A stretch of 64,000 nt of DNA, taken from contig JADFXU010000001.1 of the NCBI GenBank assembly GCA_015233365.1, positions 91,283 to 155,282 of the forward strand, read 5' to 3'. The DNA comes from Nitrospirota bacterium. GTDB taxonomy: Bacteria; Nitrospirota; Thermodesulfovibrionia; Thermodesulfovibrionales; Dissulfurispiraceae. Below are positions 52,765-59,975 of the stretch, piece by piece. The stretch's first letter is position 1. The number at the start of each line of letters is the position of its first letter. Position numbers and translations under genes: made by a program. The notes under the pieces are model-generated. The model had not been told where the DNA came from. It did no database searches and saw only the letters and a list, made by a program, of their open reading frames with translations.

Positions 52765-54423
52765 TTATTCTTCGAGCATTATAGCTCCGTTTCCGGCGGA
52801 GCTCACAAGCCTCGCATATCTGGAAAGATAGCCGTGGCGTATCTTGGGCAGCGGCTTCTTCCACGCGGCGAGTCTCTCCTTAATCTCTTTTTCAGGGATA
52901 AGAACTTCTATTTTCCTTCTCGGGATATCGATGCTCACTTTGTCGCCGTTTTTCAGGACTGCAATAGGACCGCCTTCCATAGCTTCCGGGGAAATATGTC
53001 CTATGCACGGCCCGCGGGTCCCCCCTGAGAATCTGCCGTCAGTGATCAAGGCTACTGATTCACTCAAGCCCATGCCTGCGATAGCGGATGTGGGAGAGAG
53101 CATTTCTCTCATTCCGGGTCCGCCTTTCGGTCCCTCATATCGTATAACCACTACGTCGCCCGCTTTTATATCCCCATTCATAATAGACTTCATTGCCGCT
53201 TCCTCAGAGTCAAAGACACGTGCCGTGCCTTCAAACTTCATCGTATTTTTGCTCACAGCACTCTGTTTGACCACAGCCCCTTCAGGCGCCAGGTTCCCCT
53301 TCAGGATCGCTATCCCGCCCTCTTTATGATATGCCCTGTCCAGAGACCTGACAACTTCTCCATCCATTACCACTGCGTCCTTCGCAATCCTGCTCATATT
53401 CAGTCCGGAAACCGTGAGAGAAGGATTGAGCATGTCTTTCAGCCGGTTAAGCACAGCCGGAATACCCCCGGCGTGGTCGAGATCTTCCATATAATGGGTC
53501 CCTCCGGGAATCATGCTGGTGATGTGAGGCGTCTTCCGGCTGAGTATATTGAAGATCTCCAGGGGCAGTTTCACTCCAGCCTCATGTGCTATCGCAGGAA
53601 TGTGCAGCGTCGTATTTGTAGAACCGCCGAGTGCGAGGTCGACCATTATGGCATTCTCAAAGGCCTTGCCTGTCATTATCTTGCGCGGTGTTATATTTTT
53701 CTTTACCAGATCGACGACCTTACTGCCGCTCTCGAAAGCTATCCTTCTTTTTTGTGCAAGCACTGCAGGCGCTGTTGCACACCCGGGCAAGCTCATGCCC
53801 AGTGCCTCTGTAACGCATGCCATGGTGTTGGCAGTATACATTCCCTGACATGAGCCGGCGCCGGGACAGGCGCACATTTCCATGGCTTCCAGTTCGTCGT
53901 CACTTATCAAGCCTTTCTTATATTTCCCCACTGCCTCGAAGGTATCGCTGGTAAGATTGAGCCTCCTGCCCTTGTAATGCCCGGAAAGCATGGGGCCGGC
54001 AGTGACCACTATGCTGGGAATATTCACCCTGGCGGCAGCCATGAGCATGCCGGGAGTTATTTTATCGCAGTTGGTGAGAAGGACAAGGCCGTCAAGCTGG
54101 TGTGCCTCTGCAATGGTTTCCACCATGTCCGCGATCAACTCCCTCGATGCGAGTGAGTAATGCATTCCCTTATGCCCCATGGCAATGCCGTCACAGATGC
54201 CGGGGATACCAAAAAAGAAGGGATAGCCGCCGCCCGTGTGTACGCCCTTCTCAATAAACCTTTCAAGATCTCTCATTGACGCATGCCCCGGAATAATATC
54301 GGTAAAACTGGTTGCAACCCCAATAAACGGTTTTTCCATCTCGCTTTTGGGAATGCCTGTCGCATAGAGGAGCGCCCTGTGCGGGAGCCTTTCAAGCCCT
54401 TTTTTTATTGTCTTGCTTCTCAT
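52765..54423 (-). CDS. ilvD: IlvD, dihydroxy-acid dehydratase
   Basis: 552 aa, standard. It dehydrates dihydroxy-isovalerate and dihydroxy-methylvalerate in Val/Ile synthesis and carries an Fe-S cluster. Signatures: [20 protein letters not shown] (cluster Cys and IlvD/Edd motif), [20 protein letters not shown] (second cluster region), and [20 protein letters not shown]. No other branched-chain gene is nearby. The leader is a GCGTTATA repeat with an ACGAGG site. Confidence 0.97.
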   Translation of the reverse strand: MRSKTIKKGLERLPHRALLYATGIPKSEMEKPFIGVATSFTDIIPGHASMRDLERFIEKGVHTGGGYPFFFGIPGICDGIAMGHKGMHYSLASRELIADMVETIAEAHQLDGLVLLTNCDKITPGMLMAAARVNIPSIVVTAGPMLSGHYKGRRLNLTSDTFEAVGKYKKGLISDDELEAMEMCACPGAGSCQGMYTANTMACVTEALGMSLPGCATAPAVLAQKRRIAFESGSKVVDLVKKNITPRKIMTGKAFENAIMVDLALGGSTNTTLHIPAIAHEAGVKLPLEIFNILSRKTPHITSMIPGGTHYMEDLDHAGGIPAVLNRLKDMLNPSLTVSGLNMSRIAKDAVVMDGEVVRSLDRAYHKEGGIAILKGNLAPEGAVVKQSAVSKNTMKFEGTARVFDSEEAAMKSIMNGDIKAGDVVVIRYEGPKGGPGMREMLSPTSAIAGMGLSESVALITDGRFSGGTRGPCIGHISPEAMEGGPIAVLKNGDKVSIDIPRRKIEVLIPEKEIKERLAAWKKPLPKIRHGYLSRYARLVSSAGNGAIMLEE

Positions 54424-54429
54424 AATAAA

Positions 54430-54506
54430 AACCTCGTTATAGCGTTATAGCCAACATGTTTTTACCGCTATAACGCGATGAACGCTATAACGCAATAACG
54501 CGCTTT
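54430..54506. repeat. 8-bp GCGTTATA-family inverted array between ilvD and the DUF465 gene
   Basis: CTCGTTATAGCGTTATAGCC (from 54433) faces CCGCTATAACGCGATGAACG and CTATAACGCAATAACGCG (54467-54502). Confidence 0.8.
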
Positions 54507-54731
54507 TTAGTTCATGCCTCTCTTAAAATGCTTTATCAATTCCGCTATCTTGTCTTTCTTGGAAAGCTTCTCTTTTTTCATACGCTGGACCTGAAATTCT
54601 TCTTCAGGTGTCAGATAATGCTTTTTGTCAAGTTCTGAAAGCATGCCATCCAGTTCTCTGTGCTCCTGGTAAAGCTTTCTGAATTCTTCATTATCCCTTT
54701 TTAAAGTTTCAATGATTTCATCATCGCTCAT
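54507..54731 (-). CDS. DUF465 (YdcH-like) small protein
   Basis: 74 aa. EEFRKLYQEHRELDGMLSEL and LTPEEEFQVQRMKKEKLSKK followed by DKIAELIKHFK match the DUF465 family, a short coiled-coil protein of unknown role common in proteobacteria. GGGAGGGATG upstream. It may be co-transcribed with ilvD; they share direction and an 83-base gap. Confidence 0.85.
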   Translation of the reverse strand: MSDDEIIETLKRDNEEFRKLYQEHRELDGMLSELDKKHYLTPEEEFQVQRMKKEKLSKKDKIAELIKHFKRGMN

Positions 54732-54750
54732 ATAGCATCCCTCCCTTTAA

Positions 54751-54768
54751 GGGTCTGTGGGCAGACCC
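54751..54768 (-). other. Leader hairpin before the DUF465 gene
   Basis: GGGTCTG-TGGG-CAGACCC, a 7-bp GC-rich stem, 20 bases upstream of the start and just before the ribosome site. No T-run follows on the minus strand, so it is not a standard terminator. Confidence 0.4.
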
Positions 54769-54837
54769 CAATTATTTTTCATTTACTTAATTTTACTACA
54801 AATACATCAAAAAAAAACATCCTAAAAAACAGTTAAA

Positions 54838-54880
54838 GGCACATGCTGTATGCTATGCCTATATGCCTTTTACCTGCCTT
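54838..54880. repeat. 7-bp GCTGTAT/GCCTATA-type array at the motB end
   Basis: CATGCTGTATGCTATGCCTATATGCC shows an approximate 7-bp period directly after the motB stop. Weaker than the other arrays. Confidence 0.4.
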
Positions 54881-55889
54881 ATTTATTAGGCGTTGCAAAG
54901 GGCTTGCTGAATTCCAGAGGTTGCCTCGGCGCAACCCTGAGCGGTTCAATCACGGATTTCCTCTGCTCCTGTGGCGGTGCGGGCTTCACGGCAGCCGGTT
55001 TTTGAGCAGGCTCGGCCGGCTTCGGTTGAGGTTCCGGTCTGGGAGCGACCGGCTCCGGCTGTACTGTTTGCGGGGCTTCGGGCGCTTTCGCTTGAATAGG
55101 TTCTTCGGACTTGGGCGGCTGTTGTACCTTCTCCTGGAGCAGTATTATGCTGATTCTCCTGTTTCTGGAGTCTGTGGGATTATTTTTATAAAGCAACTCG
55201 GTATCGGCAAAGCCGACCACCCGTGCAATCTTGTTCGAATCAATACCGTTTCCCTCAAGGGCCCTGCGCGCAGCCGACGCCCTTTCAGTAGAGAGTTCCC
55301 AGTTGGTGTATTTCTCCTTTTTAAGGGGAGACGCATCTGTATGCCCTTCCACAGCGATCTTATTAGGCATATCTTTAATATTATCAGCTACAAACCGTAT
55401 AATCTCCTTTGCGCTCTGACTAAGATCAGAGCTGCCGGGACGGAACATCGGTTTTCCCTCGGTATCAACAATTTGAATCCTCACGCCTCCTTCGACAGTG
55501 TCAAGCATCAGATGTTCTTTCAACCCCTGCATTTTCTCGTCTATGGCTTTTTTGAGCCTGTTCTTGAAATCCTCCGCTGAGATCTCTCCAGGTCCCTTTC
55601 CAAACTCCTTGCTTATAGTCTTTACCTCTCCGCCCGTCTGGCTGAATATCTGTGACGATTCCTGCATAAATGACTTTCCGGCTTTTTCAAAGACGGAGAA
55701 GTGTTTGAAATACTGAGATAAGGATGCTCTTTTTTCAGGCGAAACCATAGCGAGCAGCCACATAAGAAGGAAAAAGGCCATCATTGCCGTGACAAAATCA
55801 GCATAGGCGACTTTCCAACTGCCGCCGTGAGCGTCCCCATGCCCCTTTTTGATCTTTTTGACTATGATTGTCTTGGATTTGTCTGCCAT
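54879..55889 (-). CDS. motB: MotB, stator protein with long Pro-rich tail
   Basis: 336 aa. Basic N-terminus, single span with the proton-carrying Asp at residue 31 (WKVAYADFVTAMMAFFLLMW), a plug/linker, and an OmpA-like peptidoglycan-binding domain (VEGHTDASPLKKEKYTNWEL, STERASAARRALEGNGID, RNRRISIILLQ) to about residue 250. The last 85 residues are Pro/Ala/Lys/Gln-rich and lie beyond the OmpA fold, in the periplasm. Pairs with MotA, 3 bases upstream. Confidence 0.95.
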   Translation of the reverse strand: MADKSKTIIVKKIKKGHGDAHGGSWKVAYADFVTAMMAFFLLMWLLAMVSPEKRASLSQYFKHFSVFEKAGKSFMQESSQIFSQTGGEVKTISKEFGKGPGEISAEDFKNRLKKAIDEKMQGLKEHLMLDTVEGGVRIQIVDTEGKPMFRPGSSDLSQSAKEIIRFVADNIKDMPNKIAVEGHTDASPLKKEKYTNWELSTERASAARRALEGNGIDSNKIARVVGFADTELLYKNNPTDSRNRRISIILLQEKVQQPPKSEEPIQAKAPEAPQTVQPEPVAPRPEPQPKPAEPAQKPAAVKPAPPQEQRKSVIEPLRVAPRQPLEFSKPFATPNK

Positions 55890-55892
55890 GCC

Positions 55893-56750
55893 CTACTTCT
55901 TAAGTTCCCTGACTTTTTCCTCAACTTCCACAAATGTCGGTTTGACGTTCCCCGGTATCACCCTTCTGCCGAATTCCACTGCAATTTGCGGTGCTGCTCC
56001 CCCTACAAAGCCGACAAGAGCTATTTTTAATACGTTCAGATAATCTCTTTCTTCATTCGCGCAAAACTCAAGATTCCTTGACATAGGCCCGACAAAGCCA
56101 TAACACATCAACACGCCGAGGAAAGTCCCGACCAGGGCGGTCGCGACACTGTGCCCGATAACTTCAGGAGGTTCGCTTATATGGCCCATTGTGAGAACAA
56201 CTCCCAAGACCGCGGCAACAATGCCGAGGCCCGGCAGGGAATCGGCGACTGTGCCGATGCTCTTGGACGGTATCATTAATTCTTCATGGTGAGCGTCCAG
56301 TTCGGTATCAAGCAGCGATTCCAGTTCATGCGGGGCGATACTGGTTGTCATTACTGTCCTCAGAGTGTCGGTAACCAAAGAAACGGCATGATGATTCTTG
56401 AGGAACTTCGGGTAATTGCTGAAAATCTTGCTTTCCTTGGGGTTATCAACATCAGCCTCAATCGAAACAAGACCCTCTTTTCTTATCTTTGCGAATATTT
56501 CACTTAAAAGCAGGAGCACTTCGATATAATCAGCCTTGTCGTAGCTCTTCCCGGAAACCAGTTTAGCTAGAGCGCCGAGAACTAATTTGATTACCTTCAT
56601 TGGAGAGGCTATGATAAAACCGCCTATCGCCGCACCGAATATTATAAGCAGCTCGACCGGCTGAAGGATAACACTCAGGTTGCCTTTCTCTATCAGAAAG
56701 CCCCCAAAAACTGCAACTATAACAATGACCGCTCCGATTATGGTAAACAT
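55893..56750 (-). CDS. motA: MotA, proton-channel stator protein (enteric type)
   Basis: 285 aa from ATG 56750 (MFTIIGAVIVIVAVFGGFLI), the usual MotA start; the frame goes on to 56780 through repeat DNA. Four spans; QPVELLIIFGAAIGGFIIAS near the N-terminus, ADSLPGLGIVAAVLGVVLTM (span 3) and SVATALVGTFLGVLMCYGFV (span 4). The cytoplasmic loop has the charged residues that contact FliG. Size and features match E. coli MotA (295 aa). Confidence 0.95.
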   Translation of the reverse strand: MFTIIGAVIVIVAVFGGFLIEKGNLSVILQPVELLIIFGAAIGGFIIASPMKVIKLVLGALAKLVSGKSYDKADYIEVLLLLSEIFAKIRKEGLVSIEADVDNPKESKIFSNYPKFLKNHHAVSLVTDTLRTVMTTSIAPHELESLLDTELDAHHEELMIPSKSIGTVADSLPGLGIVAAVLGVVLTMGHISEPPEVIGHSVATALVGTFLGVLMCYGFVGPMSRNLEFCANEERDYLNVLKIALVGFVGGAAPQIAVEFGRRVIPGNVKPTFVEVEEKVRELKK

Positions 56751-56759
56751 AAAATCCCT

Positions 56760-56835
56760 CGTGTATAAGCATACGAGCATAAAAGTATATGAGTCACATA
56801 TACTTTTCCCCTTTTACTCATATACTCATTTATTT
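56760..56835. repeat. 8-bp GAGTATAT-family inverted array between motA and the PilZ gene
   Basis: AAAAGTATATGAGTCACATA (from 56780) faces ACTTTTCCCCTTTTACTCAT and ATACTCATTTATTTCCG. The PilZ stop codon TAA is the start of the right arm on the coding strand. Confidence 0.75.
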
Positions 56836-57366
56836 CCGTTTCTCTCTCAGTATTTCACGCTGCCTTCGGAAGACAAACTTGACAACCTCATCCTGCACTT
56901 CCTCATTCATGGCAACGAACTTTGTTGCCGTCATATAGCTGTTGGTCATACGCTCGCTCTTGACTACTTCACCGTAAAGGAAAAGTGCGACGGGCGGCAT
57001 CATAGGCAATATTATCTTCATTTCAACGGTTTCACCCACATTATACTTGTCTCTGGCAAAGAAGCCGAGTCCTCCGCCGCTGATGTTCACATGGGCAAAA
57101 GGCATGGAACCAAACCCCTCTCTTTGAAAAGTAAGCATGTTCACAATTGCGTCGAGCTTCGAATTCATTGACTTGACCCATTCCGCAAGAATCTTGTCCT
57201 GCAACTCAGGCAATGCGTGGGTCTCGGCGAAAGATGTTCCACCCGAAGTCCTGGCCCTTATACTCGCACGTTCCTCTGACGGTACAACCCGTACCTCAAA
57301 AGGGACATGCGCGTCAACCCTTGAAAACTCTCTTTGTGTTTGATATTTTTCTTCTTCCCGTGCCAT
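56830..57366 (-). CDS. PilZ-domain protein (c-di-GMP motility brake candidate)
   Basis: 178 aa from ATG 57366 (MAREEEKYQTQREFSRVDAH); an ATG at 57381 is in frame. FSRVDAHVPFEVRVV resembles the PilZ RxxxR region only loosely, and HVNISGGGLGFFARDKYNVG matches the (D/N)xSxxG c-di-GMP motif. The first PilZ motif is weak (one Arg in REFSR). A middle region (AEWVSMNSKLDAIVNMLTF-like) is helical. Lying between two motor gene pairs suggests a YcgR-like effect on stators; that is inference. Confidence 0.8.
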   Translation of the reverse strand: MAREEEKYQTQREFSRVDAHVPFEVRVVPSEERASIRARTSGGTSFAETHALPELQDKILAEWVKSMNSKLDAIVNMLTFQREGFGSMPFAHVNISGGGLGFFARDKYNVGETVEMKIILPMMPPVALFLYGEVVKSERMTNSYMTATKFVAMNEEVQDEVVKFVFRRQREILREKRK

Positions 57367-57398
57367 AAAAACCCCCGTCAACCGTCGAGCGCCCGACG

Positions 57399-58040
57399 CT
57401 ACTGTGTTATCACAATCTCCACCCGCCTGTTCTTTTGCCTGCCCTCTTCAGTAGCATTGCTCTCCAGTGGTCTGAACTCGGCATATCCTGCAACTGCAAA
57501 TTTAGTCGGATCAAGCCCCTTTTCGATAAAAAAGTGGAGCATACTGGCCGCTCTGGCTGTGGACAACTCCCAGTTGGACGAGTATTTGGGAGTGGAAATG
57601 GGGACATTATCGGTATGTCCCTCAATAGTAAACTTTCCGGGGTTGACAGACAGCAACTTCGAAATATCTACCAGGACTTTCTGGACTTCCGGCTTAAGGT
57701 CGGCAGACCCCGAGCCGAAAAGCACTCCGTCCGAAAATGTTATTACAACCCCGCGCGGCTCATTCTTAACAGTGATATCCTTGCTATTGGCCGTCACCAC
57801 TTTCCTTATATTCTCCATAAACTCCGATTTCTTGGTGTCGATAAGAGGAATAGGTTTATCGATCACTCTGAACGTCTGTTCCAATGAGCCCGAAAACTGT
57901 TCTATTTTTTTTATGTCAACAGATGACAAGGCATACAGGGCCACGAAAAAGGTGAACATTAACGTCATAAAATCGGCATAGGATATAAGCCACCGCTCAT
58001 GGTTATCACGGTCATCCCCGCTATTATGCCTGCGTTTCAC
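57399..58040 (-). CDS. Second MotB-type stator protein
   Basis: 213 aa. N-terminal RWLISYADFMTLMFTFFVAL with the channel Asp at residue 23; OmpA-like domain TIEGHTDNVPISTPKYSSNW, ELSTARAASMLHFFIEKGLD and QKNRRVEIVI. Short compared with the first MotB and without a Pro-rich tail. Pairs with the MotA at 58060, 19 bases upstream. Probably a second, differently regulated or differently fuelled stator. Confidence 0.93.
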   Translation of the reverse strand: MKRRHNSGDDRDNHERWLISYADFMTLMFTFFVALYALSSVDIKKIEQFSGSLEQTFRVIDKPIPLIDTKKSEFMENIRKVVTANSKDITVKNEPRGVVITFSDGVLFGSGSADLKPEVQKVLVDISKLLSVNPGKFTIEGHTDNVPISTPKYSSNWELSTARAASMLHFFIEKGLDPTKFAVAGYAEFRPLESNATEEGRQKNRRVEIVITQ

Positions 58041-58059
58041 CCTTTAACTCCCAACCCTA

Positions 58060-58815
58060 TTACTGCTTTTCATGTTCGGCCAGAAATGCATTCAGCCGGG
58101 CCTTGAGAAAATAAGGGTTGACCCCGCTTTCCACTCCCAGGACGCCCTCGACGATCAATTCCCTTACAAATATCTCCTCATTAAGCCTGTTCATTATCTT
58201 CTTGCCGATAGGTATAAAGAGGAGGTTGGCTGATCCGACACCATAAATAGTCGCAACAAAAGCGACAGCTATGCCGCCGCCGATTTTTGACGGATCCGTA
58301 ACATTCCTCATTACCTGAATAAGACCGAGAACAGCACCCAGTATCCCTATGGTCGGTGCAAACCCACCCGCTGACTCATACACTTTTGAGGCCTTTCTGT
58401 AGGTTTCTTCATACGTAAAAATCTCCTGGGAAAGTATTTCCTTTATCATTGCGGGAGGAATCCCGTCTATGACAAGAGACAACCCCTTTCTCAGGAAAGC
58501 ATTATCTATGGTCTTGACCTGTGATTCGAGAGTCAGCAGGCCCATTTTCCTGGCCTTGACGAGAAGACCCAGAATGTCCTCTATGACTTCACCCGGAGCT
58601 GCCGAACTCCTGCCGAAAACCATGCCGAGAGATTTGATGGCATTTAAAATGTCTCTTACCGAAAAACTCAGCAGGGTCGCCCCGAGTGTGCCGCCGAAAA
58701 CAATGATGCCGGCCGAAAGCTGCACAAGATGGGTGATATTGCCGCCCTCAGTCAGGTTGCCGCCGATAATCGCGCCTATGCCCAGAAAGATACCTATGAA
58801 TGCAGCTATATCCAT
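58060..58815 (-). CDS. Second MotA-type stator protein (PomA/Bacillus type)
   Basis: 251 aa, the short MotA/PomA form. AAFIGIFLGIGAIIGGNLTE, GIIVFGGTLGATLLSFSVRD, YESAGGFAPTIGILGAVLGL (span 3) and GGGIAVAFVATIYGVGSANL (span 4). No ribosome site precedes the ATG. A TATAAT lies about 12 bases upstream, so a leaderless or weakly translated message is possible. Ion specificity cannot be read. Confidence 0.92.
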   Translation of the reverse strand: MDIAAFIGIFLGIGAIIGGNLTEGGNITHLVQLSAGIIVFGGTLGATLLSFSVRDILNAIKSLGMVFGRSSAAPGEVIEDILGLLVKARKMGLLTLESQVKTIDNAFLRKGLSLVIDGIPPAMIKEILSQEIFTYEETYRKASKVYESAGGFAPTIGILGAVLGLIQVMRNVTDPSKIGGGIAVAFVATIYGVGSANLLFIPIGKKIMNRLNEEIFVRELIVEGVLGVESGVNPYFLKARLNAFLAEHEKQ

Positions 58816-58861
58816 ATCGCTAATAATTATATACTATTTTAAACTTTTTTTTGACATCCAA

Positions 58862-58892
58862 CAAAAAAACAGCAGAAACCATCTCTGCTGTT
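58862..58892 (-). terminator. Terminator of the filament gene block
   Basis: ACAGCAGA and TCTGCTGT form an 8-bp stem with a 7-base loop, followed on the minus strand by seven T. It stands about 100 bases after the FliT-like gene and before the second motA. Confidence 0.9.
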
Positions 58893-58987
58893 CGTGCGTT
58901 CGGCATACTGCAAACTGAATCACCCACCTTACCGGGGGTGGCATTAAAAGCGTTAATTTCTTTTTTGACGCTGTACGCTATTGTATG

Positions 58988-59326
58988 TTACTTGTTTCCG
59001 CAATAGGCATTAACAGCCGCTTTGCTGTTTTGCAGGTCGAACAGTTTTGCTGCAACCCGTTCCCGCGTCTCCTGAAGGGACTTTTCATTTGAAGCGGTCA
59101 GATCAACAATTCTTTTCATCAGTGACTGGAGTTCAAAGACATCCGCTTCCAAATTCCATAATGCAGCGTTTGCAGGGTCCTGCATCTCGTTCATCAAATT
59201 CTCTTTAATCAGGAAATAATGCTGAAGTCCATCGACATGGCATTCGACTATATCAACCTGCTCCCTCTCAAGTATATTAATGAATTCCCTGCACTTTAAA
59301 ACCATCCTGTTTTCTTCGATATTCAT
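58988..59326 (-). CDS. FliT/FlgN-like flagellar chaperone (tentative)
   Basis: 112 aa, all helical (MVLKCREFINILEREQVDIV, ADVFELQSLMKRIVDLTASN, ERVAAKLFDLQNSKAAVNAY). Size, helical content, the pattern of the C-terminal half and position right after fliS fit a FliT-like chaperone of FliD or an FlgN-type one. No diagnostic motif, hence tentative. It is the last gene of the filament block. Confidence 0.6.
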   Translation of the reverse strand: MNIEENRMVLKCREFINILEREQVDIVECHVDGLQHYFLIKENLMNEMQDPANAALWNLEADVFELQSLMKRIVDLTASNEKSLQETRERVAAKLFDLQNSKAAVNAYCGNK

Positions 59327-59369
59327 CTTATTGGTCTCCGGCTGCCTGCTGCCGTAACCCTTTTTCCTT

Positions 59370-59852
59370 TCATGCGCTTACCGCTATACGCTTTGGTTCG
59401 GGATTACCGGGTACCGGCTTCCAATTATTCGCCGCTGGTCTGGGGCTGGCGGCCGCTACCGGCCGTGGGCTGCTCTTGCCCTCTCCGCTGCATATTTCAG
59501 CCCATGCATCCCTCAGGGGCTGAATAAGTTTAATTACAGAACCAATCCTCCGGGCATCGTTTTCAAAGTTTGCCTGCGTCAGTTCAATCAGCATATGACA
59601 ATAGAGCCTGTCAAAGTTCTCTGCCAACTTCCCTCCCCTTTCCTTATCAAGACAGGACTGCAGATAATCAATAATCTTCACGGCCCTTTCTACTAATCTG
59701 GCCTTCTTTCCTAAATCCTTATTTTCAGACAGTTCCTTTAAGGCCGCTTCAAGAAACTTGATGGCCCCATCATACAGCATCAGGACTGTCTGTCCCGGTG
59801 AAGCGAATGAAATCTGATTGTCCTTATATTGTTGCGCCGCTGTTGCCACCAT
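59370..59852 (-). CDS. fliS: FliS, flagellin chaperone
   Basis: 160 aa from ATG 59852 (VATAAQQYKDNQISFASPGQ), which has GGAGGAGGA 5 bases upstream. Family blocks TVLMLYDGAIKFLEAALKEL and RAVKIIDYLQSCLDKERGGK are clear. FliS binds the flagellin C-terminus to stop polymerisation before export. The last 40 residues form an Ala/Pro/Ser-rich tail beyond the normal FliS end (about 130 aa). Confidence 0.94.
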   Translation of the reverse strand: MVATAAQQYKDNQISFASPGQTVLMLYDGAIKFLEAALKELSENKDLGKKARLVERAVKIIDYLQSCLDKERGGKLAENFDRLYCHMLIELTQANFENDARRIGSVIKLIQPLRDAWAEICSGEGKSSPRPVAAASPRPAANNWKPVPGNPEPKRIAVSA

Positions 59853-59975
59853 AAAATCCTCCTCCATGAGAACCTTCATCCTTTATTATATCTCTCTGTG
59901 CTCCTATAGTCTTTATCGCCGTTTATTTAATATTCTTTAGAGAGGTATTCTCTGTGCAGTCTGTGGTTTCATTTG

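Noticed and set aside
58800..58860. Possible sigma-28 promoter before the second motA (AAAGTTT and GCGATA present)
   Set aside because: The two elements are 19 bases apart rather than 11.
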